A DNA stretch of 35,722 nt from Lingula anatina (Eukaryota > Brachiopoda > Lingulata > Lingulida > Lingulidae): NCBI RefSeq assembly GCF_001039355.2, contig NW_019775592.1, positions 103,954 to 139,675 of the forward strand, written 5' to 3'. Every line of letters begins with the position of its first letter. The stretch's first letter is position 1. This document shows, in pieces, positions 20,611-31,967 of the stretch. The position numbers and the translations under genes are program-made. A model generated the notes under the pieces. The model did no database searches and was not told where the DNA came from. It saw only the letters and a program-made list of their open reading frames with translations.

Positions 20611-23600
20611 CTATATGCTCACATCCGATTTCTCACGTCTTGGGTCTTTCTTCAGGTCCAGAAGCTCATTCGACGAATCTTTGTCCAGTTCATGTTTTTC
20701 TGTCCGGAATCTAAGGAGAAAAAAGAAAATAACAACTCAGTATAGCTGTTAAAGAGCGCATTCAGAACACCAGACTAACGGATCTGCGGATCAAATATGG
20801 CGACACACTAAAAAGCTTGCCGCTTAATTCCCTTTTAGACACTGAATAGATTCCCCACGGGGATTACGCAACAAGAGTTCAGGTGGGTCGGCCATACTTG
20901 ATCCGCAGATCTGTTAGGCTCCATTCAGAACAATGGACTGACTATTCAGAGGGTGAAATGTGGCCGACCCACATGAACACTTCACTACGGGGAATCTCTT
21001 CAGTGTCTATTAGCGGATTAGACGACAATCTTTGTAGTGGGTCGCCATACTTGACCCTCGGACTAGTTAGCTATTGTTCTGAATGCGGCCTTAAGTAGTC
21101 CCCTGTTCTGAATGTGCTCAAATTCATTATAAAATACAGGTAGATTCTAGTATTTTAGCAAGCGTAACAGACAGCGAATCTCTTGAAACCAATACAAAGA
21201 AGATGGGGCGATAAGGATGGATGTGAGGACAACTTGAGGTTTATGCAGCTGACAGACAACACTGGCGACCTCTAGTGGATACCTTATGCAGCACCCTGGC
21301 AAGAAGCGTTACTCAGTGAGTATAAAGATAATAATACGATTTCTCCTTCTTCCTTGTGACGGATAAAACGGGCGAATATTTGTCACAGGATGGTCAATTT
21401 GATTCCAAATCCTTAAAGAACATAAGCCGGCTTCAGTTATTCACTTTTCGTTTGACAGCGTAACTGGCGGCACTGGCGATGGCTGGCGCGGGGAGGGGGG
21501 GGGGGAGAGGCACAAACATTGACATGTATAACCTTGCAATGACAGTTTTATAATAATATATAAAGTAGGGCAAAGGTAAGGGGAGTTATTTGATTTTGTC
21601 TAGCTTTGTGTGATGGCCTGTTTATCCTTATTTAAAGGGAGAGGGAGAAGGGGGTACATGTACCTGTGAAGCGAAAGGATGGGGCAGGGAGCATGGCTCT
21701 ATGCCACCTAGGAGGAGCTATAAGTACCCTCTAACAGGGCAGCAGTTACTATTATCTGAATATTTTTGCTGAGCTTTGTAACCATCCTCGAGATTTCATT
21801 ACAGGGCCGCAGTACAGATAATAACCGTGAATTTAACCACACCAAAGACATATCTGTGAATGTCTAGTGAAAAATCAATCTGTCGCCCTGGTAGAGGGTA
21901 AACTAAAAGGAGGTTATTAGAAATAACACGTCCATCTGGTATCCACAGACCCTTCCTTACTAACCATGGATCGATCTATCTCTGAGGGGATTCTCGCTAA
22001 ATTGCAATCAACTCAAACTACTATGGGGTATTTATCGTTTAGCAGCTTCAGCAGGCGTGCCAGATATCTTAACCGCTGGAACTGTAAGCAATTTAGCGAG
22101 AAACGCCTCGGAGATGGATCGATCCTGTTAGATCGATCTAGGTATGGGAACCTAGGCTTACATTGGGCTACGCAGCAGCTCATCAAACTCGGCCGTGTTC
22201 TGTGGGAGCTTCCGTCTAACCGTTTCTGGGAAGAACAGCGACAGTATCCCCGCAGTAATGGACATGACTCCAATGAAGATGAAAGGCAGTGAAGTCATTA
22301 TTTCTTGAAGTAAGATCACCTGCGGGGCAAGGGCACTCCCGACCCTGCCAAACGCTGAGGCTGTTCCTAACGCAACGATTCTGTAAACGGGTGTCATGTT
22401 TAATTGATTAAAATGTTAATTTGTCCATGGGAATTGTGATCAATTAGGGCAAAAAGGCAATCATTCAATATATGACATCCACATGACTAATTCTTAATTT
22501 AAGAACAATTTTTTTTTGCTTTTCAAATAAAATGTACTGAATAATACACAAACTGTACTATCATTTCAGGTCTTGCATAATCATCTATTGAAAGAAGTTT
22601 TCAATATTTTCGTATTCAAGATGAGCTCAAGTGTTGGCAACTATGTCAGGCCTACCCAACTACCAGACTCGGCACCGAATGATCCTGAATTCACCGGTAG
22701 ATCAGACCACACTACCCGTTTTCAAGGTGTGTGTCAGATCGCATTACACAGTATCATACCCTAAACAAATTTTGAGTGGTGATGCAATGCTTTTCAACCC
22801 CGCTGAGAATCGTCACTATCACATCGCGTACTAGGCAAGAGCGGTGTCGCGTCTGATACTGTGTAATGCGCTCTGACACTCACCTTGAAAACGGGTAGTG
22901 TGGTCTTATCTACCGGTGAATTCAGGATAATTCGGTGCCGAATCTGGTAGTTGGGTAGGCCTGTATGTGTGCATGTGTGTTTTAAACCCTTAACAGTATA
23001 ATATTTTGCCTTAACCTACTAACCTCATTGTAGTTGGGTAGCATTCCGGTGTAAGAAGGTATATAACACCAAACGAAGCAGAAATACACATCTTCCCGAC
23101 TACTGCCGTGGTAATGATCAGCCAGTGTAATTCTTAAAAAATAAACAAATTATTATAAAAAATATACAATTCGGTGTTATTTAATCGGCGAACACTCCCT
23201 GTCGGAATAAGATGATTAGTATAGGAATAAATTGGAAGGCACATTGGGCGAATCTCGGGTGATTTCTTACCGGTGGATTGACTCGCGTCGATTGAGTTCG
23301 AGAGGCAAGCACGTAACAAAACTGTAATGCCCAATATTATGCATACTAGGGTAGTATATGAATATTTTGAATATGAATGTTTGCAGATCCAAAGAAACTA
23401 TTTTCTCATACTTCGCATTTATGGTTGGCATTCGATATGAGCGTTACATGTATAATTATGAAAATACGTCCTTTGTTTAACATACCGTAGGGCAAAACCC
23501 CAGACACAATGCACGCCACCCCTGCAGTCACCATATAGAAAAATAGGGTTTTTCTTCGGCCTAATCTGTCTATGATGAGTACGAGCGAACCGTACGCCGG

Positions 23601-26600
23601 GATTTCTATGGCACCCATAAGAATGAAGTTCAAATAGAGGCTGCCTCCTAAGCTTTCCACGTTCAGGGAGAGACCGTAGTAGACCATGGCATTGACAAGC
23701 CTTGAATATTAAAATGTTAAATCACACTAAAACGGTAAATAAAATACACAAATTAAGGAATGGTCTTTTTCATAATGTATATTATGCAGAAGAAGGGATG
23801 AAGGTCAGGAACATGTTTAATTTACATCTCAGAATATTTAAATGTTTGTACATGAGCGATGATGTAACACATTTATCAAATTATTTTGTTTTACAAATAT
23901 TTCGAAAATGCGTTTTAATCACGTTCAGCAGTTACGCATATATAGATTTCTATATTTTACTTTGCCCATCAGTCAAAGACACATTTTCATTTTTCTGGTT
24001 TCCTATTCTTAGAAAAAAAATTCTCCAAGCAATGTTTGAATTATTGACATTTCATTTTTTTAAACAGCTATGCCAATGTTTGCGACAATAAAGGAAAACA
24101 ATACACAAATCGCTAAACCAAACATAGAGACATTAAACCAAACATTGTGAAAAAAGTATACATGCCAATTAAAACATATATTCAGCGTGAAGACGGCCCG
24201 CCTCCACGTTCGGACCATGTCAAGAGCTGTCGCAGTGTCTGTAGTTGTTTTGGATGGTTTCTCAATGCCGTCCAGTAGAGAAGCGACAAGACCTTCTTCG
24301 ACCTCGGCTTTGTTGACCTCCACGACTTTATTCAAGACCTTTTTAGCTTCTTCCGTGCGACCGCGAGATAGCAACCATCGGAAGGACTCTGGCAGCAGAC
24401 TGGTGAAAAGACGAAATAAAAACACGAAATAAAATATCCTTTCCGATTTATTTGTCAATGAAAAAAAATACCTACTCTTACATTTTCTTTACTCTTAAAT
24501 ATTCTTAAATAATGCTGCGAATCCGTTACATGTAGTGTGTTAATGTGAGTGCGTATGTAAAACTGGGTTCCCATAAACCTATGGTACTACTAGGATCGAT
24601 CTAACTCCAAGGGGATTCTCGTTAAGCTGCATTTAGTTTAAGCGGCTTAAATTTATATCACGCCCACTGAAGCTGCTAGTAGGGTAGTTAACGTTCCTGG
24701 AGATAGATCGATTCTGCTAGTACCATAGGGTATGGAAATGTCCCTTAAGATAAAAGAGCTAATTATAAACATTACAGTACTTACAACCAGTAAATTCCAA
24801 ATAGAAAGCACGGAGAAAACATAGCCAATGCCAGGTGGCGCCAGTTGCGGATAAAATAGGCAAAAAGTACTACGTAGAAAGTGCCAACTCCGAAGAAAAT
24901 ATGAAGAACAAATCCCGTGATATTGCGTTTCCCTGCACCAGTAAATTCTAGTCCTTAAAAAGACATAAAAAGGGCCGCTTGTAAAACACAGCATAATAAA
25001 CTGAAGAAAAGAGAAACAATAATTGTAATTTTGTAGGCTCCTATTGCACTTAACTAAACAATTATACATAAAAAGTCAATGATTTAACCACATGTGAAAA
25101 TTAATGGAGAAAACTTAATCTTCCCGGAACAATTTTTATACAGCTGTATAGGTATGTTCTTAAAAGACAAGCGATTTTGTTACAAATTACCAACAAGTTT
25201 CACGTACAATACACGTCTGAGATGCCAAATGTTGTGGAAATATCCTTTCGCCTTCCCAAATTTCCCTTCAAAAGTTTATTTTGCTGGTGCACACGTGTCG
25301 TGTGACCTAATAGGTCCTATTCCTATTTTTTACCAATTAAAACGCCAACAAGAAAGGGAAGTTTGGCGGCTGAGTCAAACGTTGTTTTATGGCGACGGAT
25401 TGTAACCTAGTTCCGACGGGATTCGCATTGTAATTTTGCCATCACTATGTTCTTTGGGAATTATATATAAAATAGTCTTTTCAGGCGTAAAAAATTACGT
25501 ATTTTGGCACTGTCACAATTAATTAATTTTAACATCAAAATTTAATTCATTTTAGTATAAGGATTCACAATAAAAGCGGCCGGCATCGGCCAAGTTTCGA
25601 ACATCATACTTGTGTTTGTCACTTTATTGCTCCTTTCTCGGCATCGTATTGAACCTTTAGATCAAGGAGACATAAAAACAAAACTGCTATTACTGGGTTG
25701 TATAATTTTTTGCGTTTTGAGAAAAAAATGAAATTCTTGTGCATGTGTTTTATAAAACTTGATAGTACTTTTTATACCGTTTGGAACACCATATTCTTCC
25801 TTCGCTAAAACTAAGAAAAGTTAATCATTAACTCTAATATGCACAAAAACAACAGACAGATTACAGCTCTTTTATAATCGCATATGTCACAATGATTGTG
25901 CGTCAAAGAGGGCGGCGTAACTCACCTAAAGTGAAAACGCTGAGATAGTAAAACGGATTTAGAAACCCTAGTATAAACAAAGCGGTCGTGTAGACAGCCA
26001 TTACAGGAGACAGTGCTAGTAAAACCCCTACGACGAGTGACAAAAACATGGAGACCAAGAAAGTGGGCCGTCTGCCGAATCTGAAATGCAAAGAGCGAGC
26101 TTTTTTAAAATGTCAACTCATAAATGTTTCAGAGATGAAAAAATGGATGTGTAAACTAACTGATGAAATTTGATAAGTCCATCAATTATTTTCTTTCCGT
26201 AAATCAATTAGAGACTTCTTGCTACATTTACACGCGTTCTTGCAGCCACAGTGACATCCATGTGTATTTGCATACCTTGTTATCTATGTACAGTGAACGG
26301 TATTTGCGACAATGCTGCAAGCAACAGCAGAAAAAATACTATTATTACGAAAAAATCGAGTATCAAATATCATTATATAAATCTATTTTAAAAACGCATG
26401 ATAGATCATGATTATGATAACAAAATCAAGGTACAAGCACTCCCCTAATCTCCTCACCTATCGCATACCATCCCGGAAAGCAAATCTCCAACCAATTTAC
26501 CAATGAAAAGCATGGACTTGCTAAAACTGATCTGCCATTCATTTTCACACTTTAGGTCGAACTGGAAAAAAAGTGGTCGTTTGTAATGCCATTTATTTCT

Positions 26601-29035
26601 TTAACTATATGATTATATCACTCTACTGTGCCCTGTGACAAAAAAGTTATAAAACAAATATGGTCATAATTTTATCAGATGTAAACACATTACTTAACAT
26701 ATTGTCATAACAAATTCTCTGCATAAGAAGACATCTCACTTTCTATTATAAAACTTTCTGTTAACAAGCTGCTTATACTGCTAGATTTGATACAATTTAC
26801 TAATGGATTTCATACATCGACGTTAATACAACAACAAAAACCACTCTATCTGCATTATATAGTGATATACACATGTCCCTCTGATCAAAGCAGATTGAAT
26901 AACGATTTGGATCAGTTACTTTTACAAACAAAACACAACGGACTTGGATAGGATGAAATGTCAAATGATTATGATAATGATACAGTTCGGTCCATGCAGT
27001 GTCTGTCCATATGCTGTACAACATACCAAACTTTATATAAAAACAAGCAAGGTGTGGCGAGTTTTTAATTTATTCTCCAGAGGCTGAGTACTCAGCGATC
27101 ATTTAGCTGGCTCACAACGTACATATTACCACAAATGAATGCAGTGAGTGAAAAATAATCTTAGGGGCGATACGTTTTCTCAATTTTTGAAACAAACTGC
27201 ATCAGCAGCAATTTTAAAAGGGGGAGGGGTTCTTTTTCTGAAAAAGTGGACCCTTTTCCATAAAAAACTTCATGTACCTAGATCAAATTTTACCCAGAGT
27301 GGACCTTTTCCCAGCAAAAAGGGCGGTTCTTTCGAATCTCCCGCCCCCCCTGGCTACGGGCCTAATCAGAGCATAATTGCTTACATGGGTTGTTATGCAA
27401 CTCATCTGCAAAAGTGCTATTCACTGTCTATAATATCATGTAGAAACTGCATTTGCAGGAATAATGAGGTATCCCTCGCATTCTGTTCGGTGACGTCTAA
27501 AATACTTTAATTTCTATTTTGTGAACAGAAGGGGGCGGACTAATAATGGACAACCATATCAACATCGTAAAATTATCGACACAACGACACAATCGCTTCG
27601 AGGCATGAATTCCATGATGCCGGTGTCTGGGCTCCGGCGTGGGTGTGGTGATATGCTATTATTACAAGACACATGGATATAAATGGCTGGAAGAGGCACT
27701 GTTAAACCCCCTTTATACTGGACGGCGTCCTTTCTGCGACCATGAAACTGGCATCGCTGTGGTCGTAGAAAGGGGAAACAAGCATCGATTTGGTTACAGA
27801 ATGTATGCTCAATGATCGGTCAGTTGTCGGAATGTAAGGTATTATATTTTTCACTCTCAAACGGGTTCATACTACGGGACGCAGAAAGGACGCCGTCAGT
27901 GTAAAGGGGGCTTTACTTGTGCGGACACTTACTTTGGTATTGCCTTTTATAGGGCGGGGGTCTCATAGACCCCATTCCCAAAGATTAGATCGATCTACTT
28001 TAGATCGACCTAACTCCCTGGGGGCTCTCGCTAAATAGCTGTCAGCCGAGCGGGCACGAAATTTAATTACCTCCTTACAGCTTGTAGTAGGCGGGACGGA
28101 CATTTAAGCCGGATTATCCAACAGTAGTCTAACAGTGAGACTCCCCGCGGGGATAGATCGATCTAAAGGCTCTGGGAATACGCCCATAAAGTCCTAAACA
28201 CTCCCAGCACCATCGTGCCGCCATACTGAAACAGGTAACTCCTGACATGCAGACTTTGCACTTTTATTCTTCTTATTATTATTGCTTTATTCTTCTCACA
28301 TATATTTCTACTTTTTGTTCTTTTCTTTCTGTGATTAAAATATTTTTCTCTCGATTTGTTTTAAGCTTTTTCACGATCACGATCTACAGATCACAAGAAA
28401 CACTGAAATACATTCTCCACGTCATCTTTGGCAGTAGCGCGGTAGCGGCCAGTCTTAAACCTTAAACATTCCGTTTTAAAGTATTTGCAAATTTAAGTAT
28501 TTCTAGTATCAGACAAAATATTAAGAAGGGGTTTAAGGAGGGTCAGGGTTGAAAAATACCCTTCCCTTGTACGTACCTCAGATACTATAGTTGACGCGTA
28601 GGTCTTTTGGCTGTATGTCCTGCCTTCTGGACACGCTTCAAATGTTTGGTTATCTACGCTAAACTTTTGTTCGAAGGCGTCCGCCACGGACGTATTCAGC
28701 GGTATCGTGGCATTCCCAATGCTCGAATTATTTTCATAATTCTTCAGTGAGATGAGGAAACAGCTGCTCCTCTCAAATATTCCATTTTTTCCTTCCACCC
28801 AAGGTATGGACATGTTATAGATCTTTTCTTCCGAGACATTTTTGCCATAAAATTTTTGGGAAAGTTCCTTGTATGCAGCCGGTATTGTGCAATGGTGCTC
28901 CGGTGCCACCGAAAAGAAGACGAGACTGAAAATAACGACTGCAGCGTACGAGCTTACCAAGCATACCAAGACATACTGCCGTTTTTGGTAAGGACCGAAC
29001 TCGCCAACTACCTTCAGAAATTCATCCAAATGCAT
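20611..29035 (-). CDS. SLC22-type organic ion transporter, gene D (complete, divergent)
   Basis: Nine exons, 587 codons. E1 28577-29035, E2 26458-26561, E3 25926-26080, E4 24785-24953, E5 24166-24399, E6 23486-23700, E7 23024-23132, E8 22162-22380, E9 20611-20710. Lengths and phases match gene C except for a longer E1 (153 codons) and a shorter E9. The first extracellular loop is enlarged and carries seven Asn-X-Ser/Thr sites (66, 74, 102, 103, 108, 114, 129). Motifs: GEFGPYQ, CDRFGRRPTF, PESFRWLL, DRLGRR, GRVGS (Arg494 at the TM11 site) and PETVRR. The cytoplasmic tail (about 33 residues) is charged and ends SDVSI, a possible class II PDZ ligand, unlike the TRL of the neighbours. Intron 5 appears to use a GC donor (TTG|GCATGT). 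Introns are long and rich in inverted-repeat elements. Likely an anion or zwitterion transporter; substrate unknown. Confidence 0.92.
20759..21085. mobile_element. Two tandem foldback elements
   Basis: The outer ends are cattcagaaca and tgttctgaatg. Within, 20769-20920 folds on itself (gactaacggatctgcggatcaa pairs with ttgatccgcagatctgttag; tatggcgac pairs with gtcggccata). The adjoining unit (20922-21085) also has inverse ends, with gtggccgaccca against gggtcgccata. The two units share the attcagaac junction. They lie in intron 8 of gene D, starting about 49 bp upstream of exon 9. Confidence 0.7.
21968..22150. mobile_element. GATCGATC foldback element, copy 1
   Basis: The arms ggatcgatctatctc...ctcgctaaattgc (21968-22005) and the inverse at 22088-22125 pair over about 38 bp. 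The right side continues gatcgatctaggtatgggaa, matching the outer ends of the copies at 24568 and 27974. It ends about 11 intron bases from the exon 8 donor of gene D. Confidence 0.7.
22647..22963. mobile_element. Foldback element with 110-bp arms
   Basis: The left arm 22647-22756 begins caggcctacccaactacca, and the right arm 22854-22963 is its near-perfect inverse, ending gttgggtaggcctg. The loop is about 97 bp and has no coding sequence. It lies in intron 7 of gene D. The transcript could form a long hairpin. Confidence 0.85.
24568..24738. mobile_element. GATCGATC foldback element, copy 2
   Basis: The outer repeats ttcccataaacctatggtac and gtaccatagggtatggaaa are inverse. Inside them, ggatcgatctaactcc pairs with ggagatagatcgatt. 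The shared core is ggggattctcg(t/c)taa. It lies in intron 4 of gene D. Confidence 0.7.
27160..27365. repeat. Probable dispersed-repeat fragment
   Basis: Contains paired purine-rich segments (gtggacccttttcc, gtggaccttttccc) and ends in a C-run followed by tggctacgggcc. The plus-strand frame through it is low-complexity Gly/Lys/Pro and not a convincing protein. No ends or target duplication found. It lies in intron 1 of gene D. Confidence 0.35.
27703..27915. mobile_element. MITE with CCCCCTTTACACTG ends, copy 1
   Basis: The left terminus taaaccccctttatactgga and the right terminus cagtgtaaagggggcttta are inverse. Both continue into ggacggcgtcctttctgcg. The interior (ggttacagaatg, gctcaatgatcgg, actctcaaacgg) recurs in reverse at 30854-31057. 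It lies in intron 1 of gene D. Confidence 0.85.
27974..28179. mobile_element. GATCGATC foldback element, copy 3
   Basis: The outer repeats attcccaaagattagatcga and tcgatctaaaggctctgggaat are inverse. The core has ctaactcc-tgggggctctcgctaaat and, near the right end, ccccgcggggatagatcgat. It lies in intron 1 of gene D. It is the third member of the family whose other two copies are also in gene D introns. Confidence 0.65.
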
Positions 29036-29520
29036 CCTGAAAAACTTTATGGTTCAGACATATGAAGTCATGCCTTATAGCCAGATAAACCTTTATATAT
29101 ATACTGTATACAAGCATAAAAGTGGCTTCAAAATCTGACACCGAACATTATCTTTTGTATCATAGACGTGTAAATCTATTATGGGACACTGTTGACCGCG
29201 TATAATTTCTGTATGAAATGTGATCGTCAGGTTTAATGTGGGATAAATGGGTTGGGTAATTCTTGCTGCTCTTTGTTAGCTTGTACGTCTTACTGTTATT
29301 AGCGTAGGCAGGGGCCTTTAACAGATCCAGCGTAAGTAGGCGGCTTTGAAATGACAGTCACATAAACTATTTTTGAGAAAATCTACTGTAATATTTTTCT
29401 TCTGTTATTTCCTTGAGAAATTTAAGACTTGTGGCGCGATCTCCTCAATTTCACGGCCATGCAACGTGGTAATGCCTGCACCTTTTTTTTTTTAGGCCGC
29501 AGAGGGTTTTCAATTTACTA

Positions 29521-29826
29521 TTAAAGAAATAACAACTATTCACTTTGACCAAAATGGATTTCTCTGGGTTAAACGACACTTTTTTCATACTCATTAATGG
29601 TTAATGTATCCGTCCTGACATTTTTGTTATAATCACTTAAGAGATTATTACAGAGAGTAGCCATTTATGGAGGGCACGTGATGCGATGACAAACACAGAT
29701 TCTAGAATAACTGCGACAACCTTGGTCAAACAGAGTTTATTATATATCTGTATTATGTCTGTGAGTGGTTTATAATGTATTTATTGTGAAATATGGATCT
29801 CATACGAATAGTTGTTATCCCTTTAA
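29521..29826. mobile_element. TTAAAGGGATAA-type MITE, fullest copy
   Basis: Starts ttaaagaaataacaactatt and ends aatagttgttatccctttaa, inverse ends of about 21 bp. The interior holds gaccaaaatggatttctctgg, aatggttaatgtatcc, the palindrome core cttaagagat, and cacgtgatgcgatgacaa. TTAA at both ends would fit a TTAA target duplication, but TTAA is also inside the terminal repeat. It lies upstream of gene D. Confidence 0.8.
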
Positions 29827-30853
29827 TGTGAAACGAACTGAAAAGGGGGATACATGTACCACATGGCCTCATTAACTTACATCCCTTACACCTCATTCAA
29901 ACCAAAAGTTTAATAGTTTTTTTTCAAACTACAAAGTTCAAGTTTTTATCAATTTTTTAAAATTTATTTTAATTCCGTATAAAATCCACGCAAGTTTTGT
30001 CCCTAGCCTTGGACTAATAAAAACGAAAGGGCTGGCAAAGCGGGACACTGTTATTCATCCAGTTCTTATTCAAGCCTGGTAAAAAGATGAACCGACTTCG
30101 TTTTGCTTCAACTGAAACTGTACAGTATATGTATGTCTTCAGGTGCCACGTTTTTCGCCGTAAACCAGCTATTTTGCTCTGCTGCAGAAAAAGTTGCATA
30201 ACACATTTGGACACATGTCTTGAGCGTAACGACGAGCTTTTGAACCTTTGTCCAGCTTCTCAACTTGTCAACGTGTCTATTGTGCGCCGTCACCATGTGG
30301 ACATTTCCCATTGTGATTTACACAAGCGTGTCGTGTTAGATCCAGGGGTTTCAGCTTTTTGGCGGATGGAGCCTATATCTTCATGCCGATCTCTTTGTCC
30401 TGTTGTCTTCACGTTCATTTATTCATGGCAAAAGTATTTTGTCATTCATCCCGACGTTTGCTGCTGCTATTTACCTGGCTACCCACCGGCTGGTCAGCTA
30501 AAATGACTTCAATTTCTCCCTGCTTTATACGATTTCCAGCTGAACAAGTGTGTGGAAACGGTGTACACGCAGTATTATTATTTTTAATCTCTTTATTATG
30601 TGAAGTCATTTATTTTATGTAGCCCTTGCTCCTTGCTTGATACCAAATATATTCTGTTCTTGTTAGAAAAACCCAAGGAATCACCTGTCATAACTTTAGG
30701 GACAGGAACGCCGCTGCTCAATCGCCGCTGCTATGACTTATGGAAATAAATTATGAAAAACACACACACACACACACACTCCATAAATAATGTCTACATT
30801 GTGACAATGGTTTGTAACTGCTTGACAGGGCAGTTATACGTGTACTCCTCCGT

Positions 30854-31057
30854 TAAGCCCCCTTTACACTGGACTTTTTGCCCACAGAACGACTCCGTTT
30901 GAGAGTAAAAAAATAATACTTCACGTGTCAACAACTAGCCGATTATTGAGCATTCATTCTGTAACCAAAGCGATGCCTGTGTCTCCTTTCTACGTCCACA
31001 GCGGTGCCAGTTTCATGGTCGCACAAAGGCAGAGAGGACGCCGTCCAGCGTAAGTTT
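30854..31057. mobile_element. MITE with CCCCCTTTACACTG ends, copy 2 (inverted)
   Basis: Begins taagccccctttacactgga and ends ggacgccgtccagcgtaag. Read on the minus strand it follows copy 1 through gaccatgaaactggca, ggttacagaatg and actctcaaacgg. The two copies lie in opposite orientations about 3 kb apart, one in gene D intron 1 and one upstream. Confidence 0.8.
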
Positions 31058-31803
31058 TTAAGTAAGATCTTTACTGGTGTTTGACCATCTGGCGCATTGC
31101 TGCAGAGGTGACCCATTACTTGTACAATCACTCAGCCTAGAGAGACGCAATGGCGCTGCCGCACTGCCGAGTCGCCCTACCACAATTTTATCGAGCATCG
31201 CAACCCGGACACGGTGACTTCTACATGTACGGTAAATGTTTGTCTAATAGGGACTGCGCAACTGTAGCTGAAGTGCTGTTCTCAACGGCATATTCTCGCG
31301 CGAGGTTTAATATCCAAATTGATTTTGCATTTTTCTCAAAACGAAGACAATAGGTGACCTCGAAACTATTGAAGACAAACAACTTATTTTACATTTTTCC
31401 TATAAAATCAAAAGATCTATGACACTGTGAAAATTAAACTGCAATTAGAGATCGTTTGAAGTTCTTTTCCAGATATCAATTAATTAGGATTTTTTATAGT
31501 TGCCTTGACAACGGATTTTATCCTTAAATCCTATCAACGTTATGTGGTTGCTTGTGAAACAGGGCTTTTAAAAAAAGTAAACCTTATGTCCAAACTGCTT
31601 TTGCCCATGGTTATTACATAGAATCTGTAAGTAAATCTGATGTGTTATTGTCTACAAAAAACAACCGGTCATAGTGGTAAAGTGTTATGTTGTACGTAGA
31701 TCTCGAAAGTGGCGCTAGTAAAAAACCAAAGAAAGTCATGAAATGTCTACGTGTGGAGAAGTTCTTTGACAAGAATATAACAAAGCACCTTTTTTTCGTA
31801 ACA

Positions 31804-31924
31804 CATTTCTCCTTTTATTTTATGTTTTAAGGCTGTTATCATCTTAAGAAGGAGGTAATCCAAACACTGTGCTCGTTCGTTTAAAAAGATGTTGCATTTA
31901 AGGTTCTCTGCACTACATGGATTG

Positions 31925-31967
<43 letters not shown>

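Noticed and set aside
24161-24166. GT donor four bases past the end of gene D exon 5
   Set aside because: It would add four bases and shift the frame before exon 6; the GC donor keeps the phase shared by the paralogs.
27148-27510. 120-codon plus-strand frame
   Set aside because: Low-complexity translation of a probable dispersed repeat inside gene D intron 1.
30087-30506. 139-codon ATG frame on the plus strand
   Set aside because: No recognised domain, no supporting splice or paralog, and overlapping frames on the other strand; the length is possible by chance in this region.
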